DNA from: Krasilnikovozyma curviuscula
Lineage: Eukaryota > Basidiomycota > Tremellomycetes > Cystofilobasidiales > Mrakiaceae
Length of the DNA stretch: 64,000 nucleotides
NCBI GenBank assembly: GCA_014825775.1
Contig: MVAQ01000042.1
Coordinates: 1-64,000, forward strand
Reading direction: 5' to 3'
Shown here: positions 39,794 to 50,211 of the stretch, in pieces
Numbering within the stretch: the first letter of the stretch is position 1
How the letters are laid out: each line of letters opens with the position of its first letter
The notes under the pieces: model-generated
The model's database searches: none
What the model was told of the DNA's origin: nothing
What the model saw: only the letters and a program-made list of their open reading frames with translations
Program-made: the position numbers and the translations under genes

Positions 39794-42700
39794 ATGAATT
39801 TGGTCGTGGCCACTGTCAAGAGCATGACGGTTCCAAAAATTACCAACCTGATGAAGGCCATGAACCTGTGGTTCACTCCTTTGAGTCTCCGAACGATTGG
39901 CAAGAAAGGTGATCTGGTGGAGAGGTTTGTCCAGTCGTCTTGCAACGAGTTTCGAAGAGCTTCGTTCTGGCGTGAAGGATTTCGAGAACTGATTCCTTTC
40001 CTCTTGTGCTTCACTCTACATCGGGCTTCTCTAACAGAGTGGAAGAGTATATTCGTAGGATAGAGAGGGATCCAGATGTGGATACCGCTACGGGGAAGTA
40101 CAATAAAATCAAAGAAATGATCAACTCGTTGAATTCCAACATACCCATCGATCGTGAGTTTCCTCAATTTCTGACTAATCGATTGTAATTGCTTTTCCCC
40201 CTTACGCACGCATTATGTTATCTGGTACATTAGCTCCACCTCGGCCAGTATCAGCAGCAGCTCCTCCAACTGCCCCAATAGCAGGCGCTCCATATTACAA
40301 CCCTCCGCGCCCGGCGCCTCAGCAGAGCGCAGCTGGTCCTTCTTCTCAGCCGAGCTGGAGAGCCCCTATCCCCAAAGGTGCTTCTTCCTATAATGGCTCG
40401 GCCGCTAAAAAACCAGCTGGACGTGAGTGCTGCATTGGTATTTTTGAGATTGACAGAAGCTGACCTCTTCTCATTCTAAATGGCTGTAGCGGTATGGCGT
40501 AACTCCCCTCTCTTTGAAGTTCTGGCTTCTGCGAGTGACATGACTATGGTACCAGGTGAGCAGCTAAAGCGATGCTGTTTGGATAAGTCATGCTAATTGG
40601 ATGGAGCTGCAACTTCTAGAATCATCAAGTGCTCAAGACCGCAAATCAGCGACCATGTCGATCAATATTCCAGATACCTTCCGACAGAAGCTCCTAGATA
40701 CCAGGTAGGCATAGAATATACTCAAACCTGTGAAAAATGCTTCTCACTCATCTTACGAATCGTCCATCTCCGCGCTGCTTCCTTAGATCCAACAAGGACT
40801 TACCCCTTCGCATTTCAGTACGCATGTTCTGTACATCAGCAACCTTCTATCCCCCACCAGCATATGCATCTGCTGCTGGTTCAGGTCTCCCAATTGAATA
40901 TCCGCCAACGTGCGAAGTCCGCGTTAACAACATCCTCTTGGCTGCCAACCTTAAAGGTATGAAGAAGAAACCAGGCAGTACCCCCCCAGCTGAAATGGAG
41001 AATGGTAAACAAGGTGAGAGGAATGTTTTGAAATTGGAGAGAGGTTACAGCAATAAGGCGGAGTTGGTTCACGTCAACGCGGGTGGTGAGCAGTACAAAA
41101 AGGTGCGCGGCTTTCAGACTTCTTTTCGTTTTCGATGGAGATCGGGTGAAAGAACTTACCATTCCTTCCTGTGCCCTAAAGAAATACTACATGCAGGCCT
41201 GTGTCATCAAATCCATTACTCCTGAGGAAGCAGTTGCACAGGTCTCAAAGGCACAGGTTCGACCCAAGGAACACATTATCGAACAACGTCAGTAATGAGG
41301 CCGTTCTTCATAAATTTCTGAAAGATAAGCTCTTACATTGCGCTACTTGTGTTGCTCTTTTATTTTAGTCAAGAAAGATGCATCAGATGGTGATATCCAG
41401 ATTGGCCCAGCAGCACTCAACCTGAAGTGTCCTGTAAATACTCACTCCCCCCGATCTCCCCCTCCCGCTTTCCATCGCACGTATCACTAACATCTACATC
41501 GTATCTTTAGCTTTCATACGTTCGAATGTCAGTTCCAATCCGATCGACAAAGTGCGAACACATCCAGTGCTTCGATGCGCTCTCATGGTTCTCCATGAAC
41601 GAACAGACACCTCAATGGGAATGTCCAGTCTGCTCTCGACCAATAGCCATGGCGGAGATCTTCGTTGATGAGTATTCTCAGTCCATTGTCCAAGCGTGTC
41701 CTGACAGCGTAGATGAAGTAATCGTCGAACCAAACGGAGAATGGCACACCTCAAACAACAAGTTTTTCTCTTCTGGTTGGTTACCACCACCCTCTGTACC
41801 AACATCTAAGGCAGGTACACCTATGAGCGGCGCTGGTGGTGCTAGCCCCACTGTTTCGATCAGCAGCAACATCAACAACACTATACCGACGGAAGTCAAG
41901 ACAAACGCAAAAGAAGTTTTTACATTGGATAGCGACGATGATGATGACAATAATGCTAATGGAAGCAAAAGTAGACTGTTAGCCTCCGTTGCATCTTCCT
42001 CTTCCTTACCACCATCATCCAGAGCCGGCAGCAGCTCAGCCGCTCCTCAGCCTCGCCCCCCTCAACCTGTCGCCAGTAATGCAGTGATCGATCTCACCTC
42101 AGATTCAGATGATGATATGACAGCACGGGCACCTCCACCAGCACGATCAACATCGTACTCCAACGGCGGCGCTCCTAAACTTATCTCTGCATCTGAGAAA
42201 TTCAAACTGGGTCTTGTGGGTACGAGTTCCTCAAGAGAAGAATCACCGGAGGCAATTTCTGTGAGGAACAAAAGGAGAGCTGATGATATGAGTCCTGTAG
42301 ACAGTGGTCGTGGTTTTAGCAAAGTCGGAAGAGTTGACAATGAAGGAAGTGGCGCAGCTTCAAATGGCTTTGCATCAAGTAAGCAACTTCCTCTCGGATT
42401 TTCTTCCGATAAAACTTACACAGCTGTCTTTCCCATAGATTCATTCAACCCTCCAGCGGGTCCCGCTGCCATGTACCGTGCTTCACCAGCACATCAACAA
42501 TCGTACCAGCCCTACGGAGGCTCTACGGGAACAGCTTCGACCGCCTTGTCGTGGGCCAATCGTCCTCGTCCCACTGCTCCTGTCCCTACTCAGCAACAGC
42601 AGCCACCGCCGCCCCAACAACCTCCAGCAGCAGCCGCCAGACCACTCCCACATGCTCAGGCAGATCTGGCGGCTCGTCAGGCTCAGAGGTGCATTTTCTT

Positions 42701-42822
42701 TTTATTTTTTTCTTCTCAAGGTACACAATGTTTAATACTGATGTGTTTCGCTTTGTCGCAGGGAACGAGAACAACTTACTGCGCTGTTGGGATCACAGCA
42801 ATATCGATATGGTTCTTCATAG
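39794..42822 (+). CDS. SIZ1: SIZ/PIAS-family SUMO E3 ligase (SAP, PINIT, SP-RING)
   Basis: Exons joined by eye give a SAP-type helix pair (TVPKITNLMKAMNLW, then GKKGDLVER). A GTTTGT donor and AACAG acceptor then join it in frame to VEEYIRRIERDPDVDTATGK. A Pro/Ala-rich linker follows. The PINIT domain begins WRNSPLFEVLAS and includes IEYPPTCEVRVNN. The SP-RING has the CEH plus CPVC pattern (STKCEHIQCFDALSW and QWECPVCSRP). The C-terminal half is Ser-rich. It contains at least two SUMO-interaction-like hydrophobic-acidic segments, such as VIDLTSDSDDD and VFTLDSDDDDD, and ends after a final short exon at TAG 42822. These ligases transfer SUMO from Ubc9 to nuclear substrates, septins and PCNA. 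The ATG is uncertain because no clean upstream exon was found. Confidence 0.88.
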
Positions 42823-43446
42823 CTCGAACCATGTCTCTCTATTCTCTTCTATCCTCAAATCTGTTTTATCTCTTATTAATGTTTGGTGTCTGTTTTGAAG
42901 CACTATTTTCTCCCGCCGGCCACTTTTTGCCCCGTCAGACGTCATTATCCTATGTATATTTCTCACTCTTCTTTCATTTTATTACACGCATATGTTAGCC
43001 ATGTCAAGATCATTAGTCCTTTTGCTGAGTAAATGTGTGACGAAGGCGAGAAGCAAGGTCGCGTTGACTCAAAAGGAGATAGTGTTCCACCCCAAAAGAC
43101 TATTACAATCATTCAAAGTGTTTCAAGCAAAGCGCGATGTAAAGCTGAACAGAAAGAAAGAATATCCAAGAGAGCAAAGCAATAGGGGAGTAGATGACAT
43201 CAACGATAAAGACGAAATGAAGGTTCAAACTTTGCATTAGACAGCAGGCGGACAGTCGATCGCTCTCTATCTCTCTCAAACATCAAATATCTGTCCCCGA
43301 AGAGAACGGCCAATGAATCTCCAAAATTGTCAGCATGGGCAGGTGTTGAAGGATAATTGAAGGATAAGATTTAGGTGTGCGTTAGGTTTAGAATCTCCAG
43401 GATGATTTTTGGCGACAGGTGTCAGCGAAGTGTTTTATGGTCAACT
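42823..43446. other. Intergenic between convergent genes
   Basis: The 3' ends of SIZ1 and of the SVIP-like gene face each other here. An 82-codon plus frame (42992-43240) is basic and lysine-rich but has no domain or homology feature I can name. I treat it as chance. Confidence 0.45.
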
Positions 43447-44131
43447 TTAGTTCCAATCAGCTGGCGACTGCCCGGAGGCGCAAAAAGTGCCAAGTTAATA
43501 AAAGTAAAGAGCTACAGAAATGGCATTGAAATCGAGAGGTTACTTACGCTGAGCTTGGCGTTGTCTTCCGTCGGTGCCTTGTTGACGTTCTTTGTTTCCA
43601 TGGCGAGCTTCGAAGAGAGTTTCCCAGAATTTGGGTTTGTTGATTGAGTTCCTCTGAAAGCGGCCTGTAAACAACAGGCGATAAATATATGTATCAGCAG
43701 CTGGCCATTTATGCGGTCAACTGCACAGCCAATATCCTCCCACAAGAATCATTGGACAGTGCCCAAAATATTGGCTACCCACAGCTTTAGCTCTCTCTTC
43801 AGCAGCCCTCAGTATTCTTTCTCGCCCCTCATCAGGTGTTGATCCTCGAACGGGATCCTGGAAGCCGTCACCTACGGTCCCACCTGCACCGCTGAACTTG
43901 TTCTTTGTTGCTGCTGTCCCATGAGGAGACGGTAAAGGTGCGTTTCGAGGAGAGGGGTCTGTCTGGATAGATGGTGGGGGTGCATCTGTTCCCCCCAGAC
44001 GATGACCGCCTGATTTGGGCATCGACGATGGGTCAGATACGCAGTTACCTAGGCAGTGGTTCCATGCAGCGTTAGAACAGCATCACAAGCAGCATTGGAA
44101 GACATCCAAATGGGATTTAGTACTGACCCAT
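43447..44131 (-). CDS. SVIP-like candidate Cdc48/p97-interacting protein, N-myristoylated
   Basis: Four exons give 135 residues: 44128-44131, 43783-44048, 43548-43664 and 43447-43467, all in phase with GT/AG borders. The first coding exon is just ATGG. Joining it to the next exon produces MGNCVSDPSS, with Gly2 as N-myristoylation site and Cys4 as likely palmitoylation site. The middle is Pro/Gly-rich. The segment GRERILRAAEERAKA matches the VCP-interacting motif pattern R-x5-AA-x2-R exactly (Arg-ERILR-AA-EE-Arg), and FRGTQSTNPNSGKL follows. Human SVIP has the same layout: myristoylated N terminus, then the motif. Known SVIP binds p97 and inhibits ER-associated degradation. The function here is inferred from the motif. 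The last exon (SPADWN) is the least certain part; without it the frame would run on to 43512. Confidence 0.68.
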
Positions 44132-44153
44132 TATAATTTGATAATGAGTCCTA
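44132..44153. promoter_or_regulatory. 22-bp gap between divergent start codons
   Basis: The SVIP-like and SEC39 ATGs are separated by only 22 bases, unless SEC39 starts at the in-frame ATG 44223, which would give 91. The 5' leaders must therefore overlap or transcription must begin inside the neighbouring gene, for example in the 79-nt first SVIP-like intron. Confidence 0.4.
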
Positions 44154-47100
44154 ATGGACGAGCAATGGTCTTTTCGCGAAGATCAACGTTGGCGGTCAAC
44201 TAACCAGCAAAACGTGGTCTGGATGTCTTCCTCTTCTTCATCAGAAATGATGAATGAGCTGACCTCACTGTTCAAATCGTCATCTCTGGCCCCAGATGAC
44301 ATCTCAACCCTACTACCAGCCATCCACAAGTCGAATCCAACATGGGCTGTCCAAGCAGCCCTCGCCATTTCCTCCCAATCTAGTTTTTCTCAAGAAGTAG
44401 TACAGATCACCTTAGACACCATTTGGGAATGCATTCGAAACGACAAGGCTGCTAGTAGCAGTAATGGAAGCAGTGACTGGGTCCGAGAGGTTATTAGGAG
44501 GAGGAATCGATTCCAGTCGTGGATCACACTCAGCTTGGCTGCAGCGACAGCAGTATTCCCAGCCAAAGCTGACGCATTGGTGGAAGAGGTAGAAGAGGAG
44601 ATTGATTTTGATGACGATCCTTGGGCTGAAGAAAATCAAGAAGAAGAGGACGATGCACAAAAAAGAAGAATAGAGGCACTTCAGCCAGCTGAAGTGACCC
44701 CATCTCCTTCACTACTCCCTTTCAACCTCACAACATTCCTGTCTCAGCCAATATCCAGCCTGGCTCTGTCTTTGCTCCTCTCCACAACTACACCACCCAC
44801 CCTCATCAACATCCTTGTCACTTTCCACCGCGACGAGCTCTGGCCTTATCGGTTCGACTTACTTAATGCTATTCCAACGTGGGTTTGGGAGTATCAAGAA
44901 GCACCAGATGGAGACTGGAATCAGCTCATTGTAGGACTCGACGAGAAGACAGGCGTAGAAGCGACGTGGTTTCCATCAGCCGCGACTCCCCAAGAAGACG
45001 ATCAGCTCAAGTTTTCGGTACCACTCTCATCATCCCAGCTAACTGACTACTATATCCATTTGATTGAAAAATTGTTGGATCAGTCAGGCGGATACGTCTC
45101 TCCCATTCTAGCACTCACTCGGCGACTCATGCATCACGGAAAGATTCAGGGTCTTGCTTCCTTAGAAGCCGATATTCAGCTCTTGAAGGAGATCAACTAC
45201 GACTGCGCATTGCTATCGACACCGAAATTGAAGGATGAAGACTTCTTCTGGTCTCTAAAAGACCTCCGCACATACTCGCCGTCCGACATCATCCGAAACG
45301 GCCTCCTGCACTCTTGCACATCATCAACCATATCTGCCCTCATAATCACCCACGTTGAACCGTACATTTCTGGTCTGTCAGCTAGTAGCCGCAAGCTTTT
45401 GCTAGAGGACTATATCCTAGGTGTTACCGACTTGGAATTGCTGGTCGCCATCTTCGAAAACTCGAAGGCAACTATTGAGGATCGGAAGATGAGGGTCATC
45501 AAAACGGATGAAGGTGTTGCTAGGCTCGCGTTGAGCTTGATGTATGGTAGTGAACGAACCGTGAGTCTCTTTCTTTTTTGTACATTTATATTTCGTTAGG
45601 TAAAGGCTAAAAGTATGTTTTTCATTCGGGTTCAAATTGGAAATAGGATGCCTGGTCAACATTCTCTTCGATATTCGAATGCATGCCGGCCTGGTCCTTC
45701 CCACCGTCTTCAACCCCAACAACGCAAACGAACGACTTGGCGAAGTATATCCAACCTCTACCAGACTCCCTCGGGCGACATAGGACGGCGAAAGAACTGT
45801 ATAGTGACTGGTTTCAAAGACTGGACGTGAGAGGTTTGAGCGATGCTTTGGATGCTGTCGATGTAGTACGTTATCCTCTCCCTGTCTCTAAGATACGTCC
45901 TTCTAAACAACAAAGGTTTTGATTCATAAAATAGCACCTCGAATCTGCTGAAATCTTATCTCGATACCTCGTCCCAGCCCCCTTATCATGGTTCATCCTC
46001 TCCTCCACCAGTGCACCAGCTCAACTCGGGCGAGCAAAAATGCTCGTGCGCCGCTTTGCGTCGTCTGGTCTGAGCCAAGGCGACAACGAGTGGGCAAAGC
46101 TTAGAAGGGATGTTAGTAAGCTGAGAGAAGCAGGCGGCGCTTTCGGTTTGCTGGATGAAAGAGAGACTGACGCGGTCGTACTTGAGGGCGTGCTGAGCTC
46201 TGGGAGTGAGTCATCTTCAACTTCTTTCGAAATTACTAGTTCCCAGGTGTTAACCTTGAGGACCATTTTACGTGAAGACTTTGGACTGGCAAGATCACTT
46301 CTTAGGCCGCAGCAACAAGGAGAATCTTCCTTGATGCTGACAGAGCTAGAGGTCCATGACATCGTCATGGCTTCTTCATTGGAATTTTATCAGAACGCGG
46401 AGAGTGGCAACGTTCATTATGGCGGTATGAAGTTGGCGTATGACTGGTGAGTGTAGTCGCGTTGCCCCACCCTTTGTTCTCAGAGACTACACAGCGTTGT
46501 CCTTCATTTGCAGTTTGGATGTCGTGTCATCTCCAACACGAGCCATCATAGAGAAGAAAGAGTTCATTGAAGCAACTTCCAAACTGTCCACTTACACAGA
46601 ACTATCCAACATTTCACCGATTGAAATCCTTTCCCTTCCAAAACCGTCTCGCTTAGACCTCATCAGCCGAATCCTTTCCACCTCAGACGACGCTTTCAAG
46701 CACCCTGACGTGATACTCGAGCTTGTTGATAAGCTGGGCTTCAAGGGAAACCTTTCAGCTCGTATCAAAGTCCTCGGCATGCTCGCCGACGCCTGTTCAG
46801 TCGATGAGGAGTGGGAGATGGGAGCTGCCATGTGCGAGCGGATGGTGATGGTCCTGAAGTCAATCCGATCTCAAAAGAAACGCAAACTCGGGAAACATGG
46901 GAGTGGTGGAAATCACTTCTCGACGGGTGTTAAGGCGTTAACGAATGAAGAAATCAGTGAAGCGACCGAAGTCACTTGGAAATCGTGTTTCCAGTTTGGT
47001 CGACTTTCGTCCACTAACAACAACGTCGGTGAACAGAGTTTGAGCCGCAGATTGTCATTGCTTGGTTCTGCTTCGGAACTTACACCGTCTGAAACTATAC

Positions 47101-47558
47101 CGGACGTACTAGCTGCCTGGCAGAAGGTTGAAGATGCAATTAACGCGCACGGTGAGGATCAAGGAAACCAACAGTACCATCAACGGCAAACATATTTCAC
47201 CTATAATGACCACAAACAGCAGCACAACAGAAATACGTCCTCATTCCAGTCTACACATTCTAGAAATACCTCTTCGACCGATGCTAACGAGAGCAGGTCG
47301 ATGCTGGGATCGAAACGAATCAACCAGTTCACCTCCGACCTCATCGCATCCAATCCTCTAGCACATTTCCGCCCCTTGGGACCTTCTGGAGGAGGCGGAA
47401 GGTCGGTCAGTCCTGCCAACCCTCTGCGAGGTGATGCAGCATTCGGGGAGGGCAGTGGTGGAAGCGGCGGTGGGAGTGGGTTGTTTACTAAGGGCGTTGG
47501 GTGGTTGTTAGGAGCTAGTGAAGAGGAGATGGGTGGTGGTCCTATCTCACATTCGTAA
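44154..47558 (+). CDS. SEC39: Sec39-domain protein of the Dsl1/NRZ tethering complex
   Basis: The large first exon codes a helical, leucine-rich protein with SSLALSLLLSTTTPPTLINI, an acidic segment near residue 145 (EIDFDDDPWAEENQEEEDD), and the Sec39-like block LELLVAIFENSKATIEDRKM. After short introns come LVRRFASSGLSQGDNEWAKL, then ISPIEILSLPKPSRLDLISR and LVDKLGFKGNLSARIKVLG, typical of the Sec39 C-terminal domain. The extreme C terminus is Ser/Gly-rich (GGGSGLFTKGVGWLLGASEE) and disordered. Total length is near 1,000 residues. Sec39 with Dsl1/Tip20 tethers COPI vesicles at the ER and links to SNAREs. The start could also be ATG 44223 (MSSSSSSEMM), which would give a less crowded promoter. 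Confidence 0.85.
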
Positions 47559-47883
47559 ATGTATCTATGGAAGATGTGTTTACATGCGTGGGGTTTGAAT
47601 TAATGGTCTCTTACTCGTGCGCAATAGCCTTTTTCAGTTGATCTAGACGAATCTTCTCAACGGAACGAAGTAGAGGGTGCAAATTTGTGTTAATCTTGCG
47701 TTAAGTATGTTTGAAAAGCTGTCTTCACATTGCCCCCAATTACCTCGCTCTCAGTGTAGGCTCCTCCAACGCTCAAGGCACTTTCAACAGTCTAACAGCA
47801 CACTCCATCGGGTAATGCTTCTTTGTAGATATTGAGTTGATCTGAAGCATCATACTGATCCAAATCTTTATGCTGTCAGCTCA
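47559..47883. other. Intergenic, no gene seen
   Basis: This 325-bp gap lies between two genes on the same strand. It shows no splice-supported frame. Confidence 0.5.
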
Positions 47884-49177
47884 ATGTCATCGTCATCGTC
47901 ATCGAACGACCCGACCCCCAACGCTGAAGACATTGTCAATTCGTACCCAACTTCGTCAACGCCCAAAGGAGTGGTGACCCCACTCTCCTCTCTACTCCCT
48001 CCGATCATTCACTACCAATTCACCAACCAGTCATCTCAGCCCTCCTTACCCCCAATCACTTTCGAAAAATGCTTGTTCTCAGCCGCTCCAAAGCCTTCGT
48101 CGACGAACCAACAGCCTCATGCTGGACCCAGCCGCCTGCCTTCAACAGATCAGATTCAACAAGTAACACTCGGCTCGACACATGAACTGAACCAATCCAT
48201 CTGCCTGCGGCGCCGAGCTAAAGACCTGGCGGTGGACAAGTTTAGCCTGTTTTCCGACACGCTCGTGTATAAGGATGAAGAGCAGCTGGAGAACTCTGCG
48301 AGAAAAGGTGTCATTGCGAGTGCGTTGAGCGGTTGGTTCGATTGGATGGATGAGCTGCATGTCGTTCAAACGATTGGGAAGGAAGCGACTGAACGACGTT
48401 ATGTAAATTAGACGCACATTTTGTGTGTTATCCTTTTCGCAGTGACTAAAAGGGCTCTCTCTTTAACTTCCTTTTTTACAGAAGGAAATGGGAAACACAG
48501 CGTTCTGGGAAATCCCTAATGGATTCTCCTCCGTACTCCCTACACCGTCGACGCCCCCCTCAAGATCCAACAGCACCACCTCCCCAAACCAAGCAACATC
48601 AGATATCTACAGGATATTCAAGGAGCTCCCGGTTGGTGATGTGTATGAAACGTCAGGTGGCGGAATGGGCCGTCCGATGGAAGTGAGAGAGGAGGAATTT
48701 GGCATCAAGTACGCTGCGATGAGGAGGAAGGAAGAATCGGCTAGTGGTATCCATGAAATGGAAATCAGTGAAGAGAGGTAAGTCTCGATAGACAGCTCTA
48801 AAATTGTCTATCTTCTTCGCCTTAGGCTGATGGTGTGACTTATTGATGTCTTCGCTGTTCTACTGCCCTGCAGTTACACACACATTTTTCCTGTCCGAAC
48901 AGGCCTGAACCGACTCCTCTTGAGCCCAGTGACAAGGATGTACACCCCGCTGTTCACAGCACTGACGAACCTGTCTGACAAAATACCTGAAGCGCTGCCC
49001 AAAGCACGCGACATCTGGCTCGCGAGCTTCACCGATGGCACCCAGGTGCGCGTCGTCAGCAAGGTTGTTGATCCGCTGCAGAGGTTGGCGGAGAAGGAGT
49101 GGAATAAGTTTTGGTCGTCGACCTCTTCAGGGGAAGGTGGGGCAGGTGGGAAGAGTGAGAGTGGGACGAAAAGTTGA
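47884..49177 (+). CDS. Unrecognised conserved-looking protein
   Basis: I do not recognise this gene. It starts at ATG 47884 after a polypyrimidine 5' leader and has three exons. The first joins to KEMGNTAFWEIPNGF after a GTAAAT donor, and the second to SYTHIFPVRTGLNRLLLSP after a GTAAGT donor, all in frame, ending at the TGA at 49177. The N-terminal half begins with a Ser run and is Pro/Ser-rich. A short ordered block follows (GVIASALSGWFDWMDELHVV). The C-terminal part is the best ordered, with regular helices (TRMYTPLFTALTNLSDKIPE and VVDPLQRLAEKEWNKFW). No membrane segment, zinc site or catalytic motif is visible. In-frame splicing across two introns makes it a real coding gene. Confidence 0.7.
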
Positions 49178-49357
49178 GGATGCAGGGTAAACGGTGAACG
49201 TTCATGGTCAGAGAAGCGCTTTGCTTGTTGATGTATTTGAAAGATCTGCCATCTCAAGAATGAAAGTAGGTTCTACCGATCTGACCGATCCATAACATGT
49301 AGCAGCCAAACGTGCAACTGGCGCCAGTACCAAGGCGGCGAACGGCTGCAGCTCACC

Positions 49358-50045
49358 TTAAGTCTCCCAACCTTTCCTCACAGTCTTCCCAGGCATCAGA
49401 TCTGTAGCTTTCCACTGCAACACCTCGCCTTCAGCAGACCTCGTCTTCTCCAAGTCGAACCCTATCTCGCCCGGTTTTCTATAGGGCGGCGACGAAGAGG
49501 ACGGCAGCGGTTGTTGGGTTGGAGCCGGGAGCCAGGTGAAGCATCTAGCATCTGGGCAGTAGTCGAACAAGAGTTCGCGACAGAGACCTTTGGATAGAGT
49601 AAGGTCAAAACTGGGGAGACGACGCGAAAAAGGTACCAGCAGGCACCTCAATGCTTACCACAGGGGGCTATTGGTCTAATGAGGCCAGTCGAAACTATGT
49701 AGAGAACTGCTACAACCGATATTATACGAGGTGAAGGTGTGGAGCTGATAAGTGCTGCTCCCACAGCCATGCTTCGCGAAGAAACAAGTCAGCCACGTCG
49801 AACAACGCGCAATTGTCTGGGAAGCAAACGGGGAACAACAACGTCACTTACCCTTCAGCACATATGGACGATCTGCCAGCTGAACCTTCGACGTGCAAGC
49901 CAGTGACGACCTGTCCATTGTCGAGGAGGAACGCCGTCGCTACTTCGTGTCGACCAGGTGAGAAATGTTTCGAAAGGAGCTTCGCTGCGATAGCAAATAG
50001 GTTCTTATCTTCGCTACTGAACGATACTGGTGGAGCTGGGGGCAT
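49358..50045 (-). CDS. Cytidine deaminase/blasticidin-S deaminase-like enzyme
   Basis: Three exons (50045-49852, 49771-49659 and 49587-49358) sum to 537 nt, giving 178 residues. The first exon ends in the active-site motif SSICAEG: the Cys of CAE is a zinc ligand and the Glu is the catalytic proton shuttle. The next exon gives MAVGAALISSTPSPRIISVV and ends at PCG. The third continues LCRELLFDYCPDARCF, so the joined motif is PCGLC, the second zinc-binding pair. The sequence between VATAFLLDNGQVVTGLHVEG and the CAE motif fits the CDA fold. The C-terminal ELLPSG region of the family is represented by DLMPGKTV. Small fungal relatives deaminate blasticidin S or cytidine. Which substrate applies here is not visible; the His of the HAE variant is absent. 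A Pro/Ser-rich insert follows the PCGLC region. Confidence 0.78.
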
Positions 50046-50211
50046 TGTGAGGCCCGGTTATTTTATTTTTGACGATGATGCTTGTCCAGGGGAATTCTGG
50101 ATTGACGCCACATAAGCCTGCTTCAAATTCTTTTGGATTTCTCCTGTCGATTTAGAGACAGACAGCCAGTTCGACAGCAGAACAGCAGAAACTAGCTCAG
50201 TTTAGATTACA
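50046..50211. promoter_or_regulatory. Short bidirectional promoter deaminase/RSA4
   Basis: 166 bp separate the divergent ATGs of the deaminase-like gene and RSA4. RSA4 is a constitutive ribosome assembly gene, so co-regulation of the two is only a possibility. Confidence 0.35.

Noticed and set aside
39675..39794. ATGGACAGCCC first exon for SIZ1
   Set aside because: The GTAAAT donor leaves one base over, and neither nearby acceptor keeps the frame with the SAP exon; both lead to a TGA.
42992..43240. Basic 82-codon frame between SIZ1 and the SVIP-like gene
   Set aside because: No conserved motif, only Lys/Arg-rich composition, and located in a convergent 3' gap.
49813..50115. Plus-strand 100-codon frame
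   Set aside because: Antisense to the deaminase-like first exon, which has motif support (CAE) and spliced continuity.
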